Positions 10,650-19,940 of a DNA stretch of 64,000 bases are shown one piece after another; position 1 is the first letter of the stretch, and every line of letters begins with the position of its first letter. A program made the position numbers and the translations under genes. Under the pieces are notes generated by a model. The model was not told the DNA's origin. It did no database searches and saw only the letters and a list, made by a program, of their open reading frames with translations. The stretch comes from Vibrio sp. CDRSL-10 TSBA (lineage in GTDB: Bacteria > Pseudomonadota > Gammaproteobacteria > Enterobacterales > Vibrionaceae): contig CP155566.1 in assembly GCA_039696685.1 (NCBI GenBank), positions 1,674,001-1,738,000 of the forward strand, written 5' to 3'.

Positions 10650-12544
10650 CGGTTTGCTCGCATTTGGCGATCACCCTCTGCTTGACCATGCGGACTTTGC
10701 GCTGCAGGAAAATGAGCGCGTCTGTCTTGTTGGCCGTAACGGCGCCGGTAAATCAACTCTGATGAAAGTACTGGCCGGCGAAACAGTGATGGATGACGGC
10801 AAAATGCAGGTCACTCAGGATGTGGTGGTTTCCCGTCTTGAGCAGGATCCGCCGCGCGACCAGCAGGGCAATGTGTATGATTACGTGGCTGGTGGCCTGG
10901 CAGAAGTGGGTCAGCAACTTAAGATCTATCAGGATCTACTGGATCTGGTGGCTGTCGAGCCGACCGAGTCCAACATTAATCGCTTAGCCCGTATTCAGGA
11001 GCAGTTAGAGCATTCCGGTGCCTGGCGTTTTGAAGACCGCATCAACAACGTCCTCAGTGCGCTTAATCTGGATGGCCATACTAAATTGACTGAATTGTCC
11101 GGCGGCTGGCAGCGTAAAGCCGCGCTGGCCCGCGCTCTGGTGTGTGACCCGGACGTTCTGCTGCTTGATGAGCCAACCAACCACCTGGATGTCACGACAA
11201 TCGAGTGGCTGGAAGGATTCCTGAAAGATTTCCGGGGTTCGATCATCTTCATTTCTCACGACCGTGCGTTTATTAAGTCCATGGCGACCCGAATTGTTGA
11301 CCTGGATCGCGGCCAGCTGAACTCCTTCCCGGGCAACTATGAAAAGTACCTGGTTGATAAAGAAGAGCAACTGCGCATCGAAGAGATGCAGAAACGCTGA
11401 ATTTGATAAAAAACTGGCTCAGGAAGAAGTGTGGATTCGTCAGGGCATCAAAGCACGTCGTACCCGTAATGAGGGCCGTGTGCGTGCACTGAAGAAGCTT
11501 CGTGAGGAGCGCGGTGAGCGCCGTGAAGTGCAGGGTAAAGTTAACCTGCAAATTGATGACGCAGCGCGTTCAGGCAAAATTGTGTTTGAAGCAGAGCATC
11601 TGCAATACGCCATCGATGGTAAAACCATCGTGAATGACTTCAGTTTCAACATCATGCGTGGTGACCGTATTGCGCTGGTGGGCCCGAATGGCTGTGGTAA
11701 GAGTACCTTGCTGAAACTGCTGCTGGGTGAGCTGCAACCGGACAGTGGCCGTCTGCATTGTGGTACCAAGCTGGAAGTGGCTTATTTCGACCAGTACCGT
11801 GAAATGCTTGATCCGGAAAAATCTGTGATTGATAACCTGGCTGACGGTAAGCAGGAAGTGATGGTTGGTGGTCGTCAGCGCCATGCTCTGAGCTACCTGC
11901 AGGATTTCTTGTTTGCACCTAAACGTGCCCGTACTCCGGTCAAGGCGCTGTCTGGCGGCGAGAAAAACCGCCTGTTACTGGCGCGCATTTTCCTCAGATC
12001 AAACAACTTGTTGGTGCTAGATGAACCAACCAACGATTTAGATATCGAAACTCTGGAACTTTTAGAAGAATTGCTTGCCAATTACCAAGGTACGTTATTG
12101 TTGGTCAGTCACGACCGTGAATTTGTTGACAATACCGTGACCTCTAGTTGGATTTTCGAAGGCGACGGCGTGATAGAAGAGTTTGTTGGCGGCTACCATG
12201 ACGCTCAGCAACAACGTCAGCAAGTACGCCAGACGCGCAGTGTTGAAAAAACCGTCAAGACGGAAAAAGTGATTGAGGAAACTCCCAAAACGGCGGCTGC
12301 AAAGCCGAAGTCGAAGAAGTTATCCTATAAACTGCAGCGCGAACTGGAAGCCTTGCCTGTCAAACTCGAAGAATTAGAAGCGGAGATTGAAGCTCTGCAA
12401 CAGCAGGTCAATAACCCGGAGTTTTTCGGTCAGCCTGCCGAAGAGACACAACCCATTTTAGACAAGTTAGCTGCGACCGAGCAGGAGCTTGAAGTTGCTT
12501 TTGAGCGTTGGGAAGAGCTCGAAGCAATGCAACAGGAAAGTTAA
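10627..12544 (+). CDS. uup: ABC-F ATPase Uup (split)
   Basis: Uup is a soluble ABC-F protein with two ATPase domains and no membrane part; family members act on ribosomes or on DNA transposition precision. Walker A motifs are GRNGAGKST (residues 36-44) and GPNGCGKST; signatures are LSGGWQRKAA and LSGGEKNRL; both Walker B motifs read LLLDEPTNHLD or LVLDEPTNDLD. A charged linker is followed by the C-terminal coiled coil (KLSYKLQRELEALPVKLEELE) typical of Uup. An extra A at 11392-11394 breaks the frame between the domains. Repair gives EEMQNAEFDKKLAQEEVW and 638 residues. Confidence 0.93.
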
Positions 12545-12551
12545 TGAACCT

Positions 12552-14273
12552 ATGATAAATAACAAGTTTAAACTGACACTGATTACCGCTGCCATTCTGT
12601 CTTCCGGCACAGCCTCTGCTGCGCTGTATCAGGTGGTAGAAGTGACACCAAGCACCACATTTGACTACCAGAGTAGCTTTGGTGTAGCGATTCAACCGGG
12701 TACAGCATCCGGTGGCACTGACGAAAATTTAGGGTGTTTTGATTCTGCAGCTTCAAATTGCAGCGAAAGTGATTTTACTCTGGCTGGTGAAACTCGTACT
12801 GAACTTGTCAGTGCGGGGCAGGCTGTCGACGGTGTAAGCTATCGCGAAGAAGTGCCTTTTGGTATGGACAGTGCTTTTATCTATATCCAGAGTAAAGATG
12901 ATTTTGAGAGCTACTGTGATAACCAATTGTTGTATGCAACTTGTGAATCTTGGGCTCAGGTGCATTGGCGCCCATGGAGTAGTGAGATTAGTGGTGAGAC
13001 AACGCCAAACTCAATTGCATTTCTGGGGGACTCCACGGTGGGGACTCAGATTGACGAAACCAGCAACGTTGTCGTCAACAGCCTGACCTCTGATGCTGAA
13101 CCGGTAGGTATTAGCGCCACTCTGGGTGATGTAACATCTTACCGCCGTAACAGTGTAACTGGATTCGTAGGAACATCTGATGTTTATGACTCCGGAATCC
13201 AGACTCGGGTTTGGAAAACGGATGGTACTTACACGTCAGGTAGTATTTCAACCAGTGCAACCAGTGATGAAGGTACTTTCTATTCATCTAAAGCGGCATT
13301 ATGGAGTTCATCCGGCGATTCAGTACAGCTTGCCTGGGGGACTAGCGATGTCGATCAGATCCGTAATAATCGTTTCGCCCAGGGCAGCATGCGTGATTTT
13401 GTTGACAACGGTGATCATATTTATGGTGTTGGATATAACACCTATGAAACTGGTTCTTCCAACTACATGAACGCGGTTGTGTTTTCGGTTGATATCAGTA
13501 GTTCAATCGATAATGCCTGGACAGCAAGTAACTGGTCGTCGAAAGCGATCAGTGACGCGACGGTTCGCGAAGACGGCGTAGATAGCGGCGATTACATTTA
13601 CAGTAATACCTTGCTCACCTCTTTAAACAGTAATTTAGTTGCTATTGGTGAGTCAAAGCGTTCAGGAAGCGTTATTTATAACGGTGCAGCATCCACTCGT
13701 ATTTTTATTATCGATGATGTTTCAGCCTCGTCTTTATCAGCTAAATATCTCAGTGGCGGTATCTTCTTTGACGGCGCTGGAGGTAAAGCCGGTGGCATCA
13801 ACAACTATAACGAAATTGTAGGACAGGTGGACGCAGAATCGACTCGTGAATCTAGTGGTAAGCCACGTCGCAAGCGTGCGTTTATTTATCCATATGACGG
13901 TACAGGTACTGATGAAACGCGCCGAGCGGTGTTTAATGATCAAGGATGGTGGTTGGATAACCTTACCAATGGCGGTACTTATTCGAGTAACAATAACCAG
14001 TATCGTATTATCGATGCTCGCGATATCAACGATGCCGGTGTGATTGCTGCTACAGCGATCAAGTGTGATGGTGGCTACTCTACGACTGCGTATAACGCAA
14101 GCTGTGATGGTACCGAGACCACGGTCGCAGTTAAACTGATGCCAATCCCTGGTGCAACCAGTTCAGACATCAGTGCGCGTGGCACAGACGAGATGACCAC
14201 AGAACGCAGTGGCGGTAGTTTCGGGTTGTGGATGCTGGCAGTTCTGGGCCTGATTGGGTTCCGTAGAAAATAG
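12552..14273 (+). CDS. DUF3466 family exported protein with GlyGly-CTERM anchor
   Basis: This 573-residue protein starts with a signal peptide (about residues 1-23, ending GTASA). It is rich in Ser, Thr, Asp and Asn, as in extracellular beta proteins. It ends SGGSFGLWMLAVLGLIGFRRK: a Gly-Gly motif, a membrane stretch and basic residues. That is the GlyGly-CTERM signal processed by rhombosortase and type II secretion in Vibrio. The function of DUF3466 is unknown. It starts 8 bases after uup, with GGAAAG as possible ribosome site inside uup. A strong terminator follows at 14293. Confidence 0.85.
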   Translation: MINNKFKLTLITAAILSSGTASAALYQVVEVTPSTTFDYQSSFGVAIQPGTASGGTDENLGCFDSAASNCSESDFTLAGETRTELVSAGQAVDGVSYREEVPFGMDSAFIYIQSKDDFESYCDNQLLYATCESWAQVHWRPWSSEISGETTPNSIAFLGDSTVGTQIDETSNVVVNSLTSDAEPVGISATLGDVTSYRRNSVTGFVGTSDVYDSGIQTRVWKTDGTYTSGSISTSATSDEGTFYSSKAALWSSSGDSVQLAWGTSDVDQIRNNRFAQGSMRDFVDNGDHIYGVGYNTYETGSSNYMNAVVFSVDISSSIDNAWTASNWSSKAISDATVREDGVDSGDYIYSNTLLTSLNSNLVAIGESKRSGSVIYNGAASTRIFIIDDVSASSLSAKYLSGGIFFDGAGGKAGGINNYNEIVGQVDAESTRESSGKPRRKRAFIYPYDGTGTDETRRAVFNDQGWWLDNLTNGGTYSSNNNQYRIIDARDINDAGVIAATAIKCDGGYSTTAYNASCDGTETTVAVKLMPIPGATSSDISARGTDEMTTERSGGSFGLWMLAVLGLIGFRRK

Positions 14274-14292
14274 CAAAAATTTGTCAAACGAG

Positions 14293-14328
14293 GCACAAGT
14301 TCACAGATCTGGACTTGTGCTTTTTTTT
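14293..14328 (+). terminator. Terminator after the DUF3466 gene
   Basis: GCACAAGT (14293-14300) pairs with ACTTGTGC (14313-14320), followed by T8. Confidence 0.88.
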
Positions 14329-14438
14329 GTCTTGAGAAAGTGCGTTTTTTGAGCAATTCTTAATGGTGTGGTAATGCAAATGCCACACTATTTTAATAGT
14401 TGTAAGTTAGACACAAGTTACTGTATGAGGACTGCACT

Positions 14439-14612
14439 ATGAAGAGACAGAAGCGTGATCGCCTGGAAAGAGCTCAATCTCAGGGTTATAAAGCCGGTCT
14501 TAATGGCCGCTCACAAGAAGAATGCCCTTATCAACAGATGGATGCCCGATCTTATTGGCTAGGTGGTTGGCGAGATGCTAGAGAAGATAAAACTTTAGGT
14601 CTCTATAAATAA
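14439..14612 (+). CDS. rmf: Ribosome modulation factor RMF
   Basis: RMF binds 70S ribosomes in stationary phase and causes 100S dimers (hibernation). The 57-residue, basic product MKRQKRDRLERAQSQGYKAG...WLGGWRDAREDKTLG matches RMF end to end (E. coli 55 residues). The pair rmf / fabA, convergent, is the same as in E. coli. A terminator follows at 14638. Confidence 0.95.
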   Translation: MKRQKRDRLERAQSQGYKAGLNGRSQEECPYQQMDARSYWLGGWRDAREDKTLGLYK

Positions 14613-14637
14613 ATTTCCACATACATCAAGGATGTTA

Positions 14638-14657
14638 AGCCCCGAAAGGGGCTTTTT
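14638..14657 (+). terminator. Terminator after rmf
   Basis: AGCCCC and GGGGCT form a stem around a GAAA tetraloop, followed by T5. Confidence 0.9.
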
Positions 14658-14704
14658 ATTTGCCTGCAGAAACAAGGGGAGTTGACGTCAATACGGTTAC
14701 TCTA

Positions 14705-14720
14705 ATGCACTATAACTAAA
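14705..14720. repeat. 16-bp intergenic sequence, copy 1 of 2
   Basis: ATGCACTATAACTAAA occurs here between rmf and fabA and again at 18569-18584 near the dif region. Both copies are intergenic. The function is unknown. Confidence 0.45.
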
Positions 14721-14732
14721 TATTGTGGGTAT

Positions 14733-14757
14733 AAAAAAACCGCTCGTTTGAACGGTT
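14733..14757 (-). terminator. Terminator after fabA
   Basis: On the minus strand AACCGTT pairs with AGCGGTT around a 6-base loop and is followed by T7 (complement of the A-run at 14733-14739). Confidence 0.8.
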
Positions 14758-14774
14758 TTGATAAAATCAGGTAC

Positions 14775-15293
14775 TTAAAACGCTGAAGTGTCTGTAAACA
14801 AGCCGACTTTCAGGTCTTTAGCCACATAAATCTCTTTGCCATCAACCAGAACACGACCATCAGCCAGGCCCATAACCAGTTTACGGTTAACAACGCGCTT
14901 CATGTGGATCTCATAAGTCACTTTCTTCGCTGTAGGCAGGATTTGACCAGTGAATTTCACTTCGCCAACACCCAGAGCACGACCTTTGCCTTTGCCGCCA
15001 ACCCAGCCAAGGAAGAAACCAACAAGTTGCCACATTGCATCAAGACCAAGACAGCCAGGCATTACCGGGTCGCCAGGGAAGTGGCAGTCAAAGAACCAAA
15101 GATCAGGAGTGATGTCCAGCTCAGCTAAGATAAGGCCTTTACCAAAATCGCCTTCTGTTTCAGACATCTTAGTCACGCGATCCATCATCAGCATGTTAGG
15201 CGCTGGAAGCTGAGGGTATCCAGGACCGAACAGCTCGCCACGGCTAGAGGCTAGAAGATCTTCACGGTTATAAGAGTCACGTTTGTTCTGCAT
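14775..15293 (-). CDS. fabA: 3-hydroxydecanoyl-ACP dehydratase/isomerase
   Basis: FabA dehydrates 3-hydroxydecanoyl-ACP and isomerises the product to the cis-3 form, starting unsaturated fatty acid synthesis. The product is 172 residues, as in E. coli. The catalytic histidine (about 71) sits in [16 protein letters not shown] and the catalytic aspartate (about 85) in [10 protein letters not shown]. The start ATG has GGAG upstream; a TTG two codons earlier is not needed. It follows lonH on the same strand. Confidence 0.97.
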   Translation of the reverse strand: MQNKRDSYNREDLLASSRGELFGPGYPQLPAPNMLMMDRVTKMSETEGDFGKGLILAELDITPDLWFFDCHFPGDPVMPGCLGLDAMWQLVGFFLGWVGGKGKGRALGVGEVKFTGQILPTAKKVTYEIHMKRVVNRKLVMGLADGRVLVDGKEIYVAKDLKVGLFTDTSAF

Positions 15294-15358
15294 TATCAAT
15301 TACTCCAATTTTTGATAGGGTGCATGTTAGTGAACACGTGTACGCCAAACAACTCCGA

Positions 15359-17009
15359 TCAGTTTGAAACAAACCAGTTTTTGACGCGTTCCACAAATCC
15401 TTGTGGCTGAACGTGTTTTTCAAAGTTATCAATTCGTTCCGCGATTCGGCTGATAACACTTTCTTCATCATCGCCACGGAACGGCTTCTTCATCAGTACA
15501 GGTATCGCTTCATCCACATTGGATACCGGCCAGATGTTGAACTCACCATTCTTAATACTTTCGACGACAGATTGATGAAGTGCAAGATGTTTTAGATTAC
15601 TTTTTGGCAAAATCACGCCTTGCTTGCCAGTAAAGCCGTTATGCTGACATACGCGGTAGAAGCCTTCAATTTTTTCGTTAAGGCCGCCTACGGCCTGCAC
15701 GCGGCCAAATTGGTCGACTGCGCCGGTTACCGCAATCTGTTGGTCAATCGGGTATTCTGAAAGGGCACTGACCAGTGAACACAGTTCTGCCAGAGATGCA
15801 CTGTCGCCATCCACTTCACTATAAGACTGCTCGAATACTACCGAAGCGGAAAATGGCAACGGCATATCCAGATCCAGAGCACTGCTGACGAAACGCCTGC
15901 ATAATCATCATGCCTTTAGCGTGCAGGTTGCCGCCAAGTTCCACTTTACGTTCTACGTCAGATATATCGCCATCACCAAAGTGGATAACACAGGAGATAC
16001 GCGCTGGTTCACCGTACGAAACGGGGTGGCCAGCCACTTCAATAACGGTCAGGCCGTTAACCTGGCCAATCTGTTCGCCCTGAGTTTCGATAATAACCTG
16101 GCCATCGAGAATATCATCCAGCGCACGTTGCGGCAGATAGGATTCACGGTAGTAGCGTTGGTCGAGCGCTTGTTCAATGTGAGATTTGTTAATCAATTGT
16201 CCCTGGCTCAGCAGCGCAGTTTCTTCTAGCAGTGAGCGATGCCACATCACGCACAGCGGTGCATAGTGCTGATCTTCCGTGTAACGTGCACCAGCCGTCA
16301 TCAGCGCGGTAATGGCTCCGCTGTCCAGCTCGGGCAGTGTGTAACGCTTGGTAATCCAACTTAGATAGCCAAGGTAATTTCGAATTGAATCAGTATCGAT
16401 TTTGATGTCCATCTCTAGTTCACTGAACAGACACAGTCCGGAGTGAATATCGGCATCAAGATAATCGATGTCACCCAATTGGGTGCGATCGCCAAGTACA
16501 ATGAGTTTGATGTTGTAATTTTTGCTGATCGTGGTGTGCAACGGTGACTTGGGATCACAGTTGATCGGAGAGATCGGGTCGCCGAGAACGGCAGACTTAA
16601 GCATTGGCCACGCCAACGCATTGGCCAATAATAAATTTGCCGAAACAATCAGATAGCCATGATTGGCTTTATCAAGTAAGCCCGGGGTTTCACTGATTAT
16701 TTCACCATTCAGCGCTTTAACCTGACCGAAGATGGCCGTGATATCCAGCGTTTCGGTGGTGATGACCGGCTGAGCCGGATTAGCATGCTCCAGCTGCTCT
16801 TTGATTAATGTCCGGTAAATCGAGTTGTCAGGCCCGTTCACCAGCAGAATGCGACTAAAACCCTTGATATGTATGAATCGTTCAAGTGCGAGAGAAAGTC
16901 TGCTCTGGGTTTCAAACAGAGAAACAGGCGGCAGGCTGGGGTATTGAGAAAAGTCAGCGCTGAACTGGTCATACTGAGGCGTCGCCAGACGCCAGATATC
17001 TTGTGTCAT
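15359..17009 (-). CDS. ycbZ: Lon-like protease YcbZ/LonH (split)
   Basis: This is a Lon-family protease without a normal AAA module, located beside fabA and matP as in enterobacteria. The C-terminal proteolytic domain has the nucleophile region VDGDSASLAELCSL, AVTGAVDQFGRVQAVGGLNEKIEGF (catalytic Ser/Lys dyad region). The N-terminal part is a weakly conserved P-loop-less region. I start at the ATG at 17009 (MTQDIWRLATP), since a GTG at 17063 adds residues not expected in the family. An extra A on the plus strand at 15891-15893 splits it. Repair restores MQAFVSSALDLDMPLPFSASVVFEQSYS and 549 residues. Confidence 0.88.
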
Positions 17010-17235
17010 TGAATCGTCGAAATGATGAAAAAGAGCCAAATTATATAGAAAAACCGGATGCACGAATAGCTAAGATGAACACAGAGTGGATATTTTCGAT
17101 TTGTCTCAATAGCGAGCGAACTCACGCTATACTCTTCACCATACAGCACTGTTTTAATCTGAGTTAACTGACTGAAAGTTTAATGATCCCAGTCGTGTTT
17201 TTTGCGGATTGAATTGAAAGTTAAGTCACTTCTGG

Positions 17236-17248
17236 GTTACGCTGTCAC
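17236..17248. promoter_or_regulatory. matS-like 13-mer, one mismatch, upstream of matP
   Basis: GTTACGCTGTCAC differs from the matS consensus GTGACRNYGTCAC at one base. It lies 26 bases before the matP start codon. Autoregulation by MatP is possible but unproven. Confidence 0.4.
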
Positions 17249-17274
17249 CCTAACGTTAACCGGAATTGCCTGGC

Positions 17275-17725
17275 ATGAAATATCAACAACTTGAAAACCT
17301 TGAATGTGGTTGGAAGTGGCAGTATCTCATTAAAAAGTGGAAAGATGGCGAAGCAATCACATGCCATATCGATCGCAGTGAAGCGGATGCCGCCGTTCAG
17401 AAACTTAAAGTCAATTGAACATGAGCCAACCCTGGTGCTCGAGTGGATTGAACAGCATATGGCTCCCGAGCTTGAGAATAAGCTCAAGCAGGCCATTCGT
17501 GCCAAGCGTAAACGTCATTTCAACGCTGAGCAGCTACACACGCGCAAAAAGTCGATCGATCTGGACTACCGTGTGTGGGAAAAATTGTCGGTTCGCGCTA
17601 ATGATTTGGGCTGTACTTTATCTGACGCGATTGAATACCTTCTAAGCGAAGCATCGCGCAGTGAAAAGGCCAGCCGCACTGTATCTAACTTGAAAGAAGA
17701 CCTGAGTAAGTTGCTGTCTGATTAG
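17275..17725 (+). CDS. matP: Macrodomain Ter protein MatP (split)
   Basis: MatP binds matS sites and organises the Ter macrodomain, delaying segregation of the terminus. The product begins [22 protein letters not shown] and contains [27 protein letters not shown], the DNA-binding four-helix and ribbon-helix-helix region of MatP, then a C-terminal coiled coil. An extra A at 17401-17403 ends the frame after 47 residues. Repair gives [20 protein letters not shown] and 149 residues (E. coli 150). Two perfect matS sites occur in this window (27674 and 60458). Confidence 0.95.
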
Positions 17726-17736
17726 GAGTAAGCAAT

Positions 17737-18054
17737 ATGCTGTATGTGATTTTAGTAGCTGCGATTGTTATTTTCTGGCTGGTTGCGGTTGACCGCCCTG
17801 TACTGAAAGTAAAATTTAAAGATGGTGCCATTCAAAATGTGAAAGGCCATTTCCCGCCGGCATTTAAACACAATGTTAGTGAAATTGGTGAAGTGACACC
17901 TTTTGATGGTGAGTTGAAAGTTTACCAACAACGCACCGGCATTAAACTGGTCTTCTCGAATCAGGTTCCGAAAAAAATTCAGCAGCGCATTCGCAACGTC
18001 TTTCCGCACCAAGGCTTTAAGAGCAGCAACGGCAATACCAAGAAAGGGCGCTGA
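17737..18054 (+). CDS. DUF3634 family membrane-anchored protein
   Basis: This 105-residue protein has one N-terminal membrane helix (LYVILVAAIVIFWLVAV) and a soluble domain (KVKFKDGAIQNVKGHFPPAFKHN). It matches the DUF3634 family, common in Vibrio and of unknown function. A clear AGGAG lies 9 bases before the ATG and the gene is 11 bases after matP, so it is probably in the matP transcript. Confidence 0.82.
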   Translation: MLYVILVAAIVIFWLVAVDRPVLKVKFKDGAIQNVKGHFPPAFKHNVSEIGEVTPFDGELKVYQQRTGIKLVFSNQVPKKIQQRIRNVFPHQGFKSSNGNTKKGR

Positions 18055-18083
18055 TTAAGTTACCAGGTCACATATTTATGCTA

Positions 18084-18115
18084 AACGGCTGAGCACTTGT
18101 GTTCAGCCGTTTTTC
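18084..18115. terminator. Bidirectional terminator
   Basis: AACGGCTGA (18084-18092) pairs with TCAGCCGTT (18103-18111), with T-rich flanks on both sides. It serves the DUF3634 gene (+) and the small gene at 18137 (-). Confidence 0.85.
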
Positions 18116-18136
18116 TTTGTGTGACGAAAGCTTAGC

Positions 18137-18376
18137 TTACCGTCGTTTCAACGCTTCAAAAGCATCGACGAAACCATCCACCTTAGCACGCAGCGATTCG
18201 AGTTCACTGCGCAACTTTTGATTCTCTTCTTGTTGCTGTTGGTAAAGTTGGTGATACTGCAAAGCCAGGTAGCCTCCCTGAATCAGGCTTTTTGACATGG
18301 TAGGGAGCTCAGTCAGCTCTTTGAGTTGCGATAACATCAGTTGGTGGTTATCTATATCGCGGATGGTTATTGCCAT
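18137..18376 (-). CDS. Small ribbon-helix-helix-like coiled-coil protein
   Basis: I do not recognise this 79-residue protein. The N-terminus MAITIRDIDNHQLMLSQLKELT resembles the beta strand and first helix of ribbon-helix-helix DNA-binding proteins. The second half (YHQLYQQQQEENQKLRSELESLRAKVDGF) is a strong coiled coil. The ATG at 18376 is preferred over a start 23 codons upstream. No toxin partner is adjacent. It is the last gene before the dif region, so a terminus-related role is possible but speculative. Confidence 0.55.
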   Translation of the reverse strand: MAITIRDIDNHQLMLSQLKELTELPTMSKSLIQGGYLALQYHQLYQQQQEENQKLRSELESLRAKVDGFVDAFEALKRR

Positions 18377-18568
18377 GGTATTTCCATTAAATCGACTTAG
18401 CGCATTATGATAGCAAACCCCTTTGTTTATCAAAAGGATAATCAATTATGATTGCAAGTGTCCGAGGCGAGATACATTTGATTTATCCAATATGATAGCA
18501 AATAGATTGAACGCTCTATGGAAAGTTTAGCTGGCAAAGCATCACAATGACTTAAATTGCCATATCTG

Positions 18569-18584
18569 ATGCACTATAACTAAA
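18569..18584. repeat. 16-bp intergenic sequence, copy 2 of 2
   Basis: Identical to 14705-14720 (ATGCACTATAACTAAA). Confidence 0.45.
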
Positions 18585-19053
18585 CCAATCACACCGACTA
18601 AACCGGAAACACACCTAAACCAAATACACTTCACACAGTTACCAAATGCTAAGCACCATAAATGCAAGTTACATATTTAGAAGATGTTCCATCACTGAAC
18701 CTATCCGGGTTTAATGTGTGCACGACACACTCCTGAAATGACTGACTTTGCCAAAACCAAGCAAATAAAGTAGGGAAGTTACCAGTTCAAAGCCGGGATC
18801 ACGGAGATGCATTATCTATGAACCATGACGTTGTAACGTTTAATATTTTTCTTTTATTTCGGTGCGTTAGGTTGCTAAGACCGTTGTTTTTCCGCTGTCA
18901 GCTCAAACTGATACGCTAGCAAGTATTGTAGACTTGGAGCTGGGAAAGATGACTCGTAATACCTCGGCCATTCTCAAGCAAATGTGATATTCACAGAAGT
19001 CTTCACAAGCTCACACCATGATCTGTCCAGAAATATGAAGCTGAGGTTTATAA

Positions 19054-19251
19054 GCAGCGATACCGACAGAAAAAATCAGCCAACCAAACAGTTTCGGGCT
19101 TCATGCAGAACAATGCGAAGGCCAACAGATGCAATGGACTTCAATTTATCCTGATGATCCCGCTGTTGGTTATAAGAGCAATTGGCAACAGGCAGTCACT
19201 GTAGACCGAAATTTTGAAGATGGTATGTGGAGAAACAAAATAAGAATTTAA
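19054..19251 (+). pseudogene. Possible 3' remnant of a protein gene
   Basis: After a stop codon at 19051 the frame stays open for 65 codons. It reads, in part, SFGLHAEQCEGQQMQW followed by TSIYPDDPAVGYKSNW, and ends MWRNKIRI. The composition looks like real protein rather than random translation. There is no plausible start codon before the internal ATG at 19129. It may be debris of an element that once sat at dif. Family not recognised. Confidence 0.3.
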
Positions 19252-19643
19252 GAACTGAATGGACGATTAGCGGTAAGCCGTAAACTTGGCGCTAATCGTT
19301 AATGCTAGATAGGCAGATTAGAAGATTCAACATCGAGGACTCGATGAATGAACAAAGACAAACGGTCACAGACTTCATCAGGCAAAAGTCTTGGTCGGCC
19401 GACAACGAACCAAGAGTTCTATGGTTATAGATTTGAATCAAGAGTCACGAGTTAAAAAGATAGAACGTACAGCGCACGTCGTATCATCATAGAGTAATGA
19501 ATACAGATTTAATCCTGGCTTTGAATCATGAGCGTTAATTGATTAAGCATTATCAGGTGCGTAGATTACTGCAAACTACCGCAATTTAAGCCAAGGTTTA
19601 GCGAAGATTAAGTAAGAACTAGCTACTTTGCTCTTACAACTCA

Positions 19644-19671
19644 AGTACGTATTATGTATATTATGTTAAAT
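19644..19671 (+). other. dif: dif site of the chromosome (XerC/XerD recombination)
   Basis: The 28-bp site has a XerC arm AGTACGTATTA, a 6-bp centre TGTATA and a XerD arm TTATGTTAAAT. The XerD arm is the canonical one. The whole differs from E. coli dif at 4 of 28 positions and from V. cholerae dif1 (as I recall it) at a few. XerCD here resolves chromosome dimers and is used by integrative phages such as CTX-phi. Confidence 0.9.
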
Positions 19672-19768
19672 AAAATATATATGGATATAGGTACGGCTCT
19701 GATGTAGCTTCCCTTTCCTCTTATCTGTATGATTTCTATTGAACATAACCAATTTACCATAAAGTATA

Positions 19769-19817
19769 TAATTACCATATTGCTAAAAGTTAGAGACTTT
19801 TATCAATATGGTAATTA
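19769..19817. repeat. Large inverted repeat, 21-bp arms
   Basis: Arms 19769-19789 and 19797-19817 are complementary at 20 of 21 positions around a 7-base loop. There is no T-run on either side. It lies 98 bases from dif and 124 bases downstream of the 3' end of the histidine kinase gene. It could stop transcription entering dif or be a protein site. Confidence 0.8.
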
Positions 19818-19940
19818 ATAAAATCTGTGTTGGATTCATTATCGTATCGATCATTAGATTCCTTTTAACGTTCGTTAATCATCGACTGCTGACAATGCTT
19901 GTTATGACCAACCCGGCAGCTAAATCAGAATAAGTTTGAG

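Larger units (their letters stand above)
18377..19940. other. About 1.5 kb gene-poor region containing dif
   Basis: There is no convincing intact gene here. It holds the dif site (19644-19671), a large inverted repeat (19769-19817), a copy of a 16-mer shared with 14705, and short open fragments that look like gene debris. In V. cholerae the equivalent place next to dif1 carries CTX-phi, TLC and the RTX cluster. I see no Zot, Rst or Cep-like protein here. Confidence 0.7.

Noticed and set aside
18446..19940. Integrated CTX-like filamentous phage at dif
   Set aside because: No Zot, Rst, Cep or pIII-like open frame is present and only one dif copy is seen.
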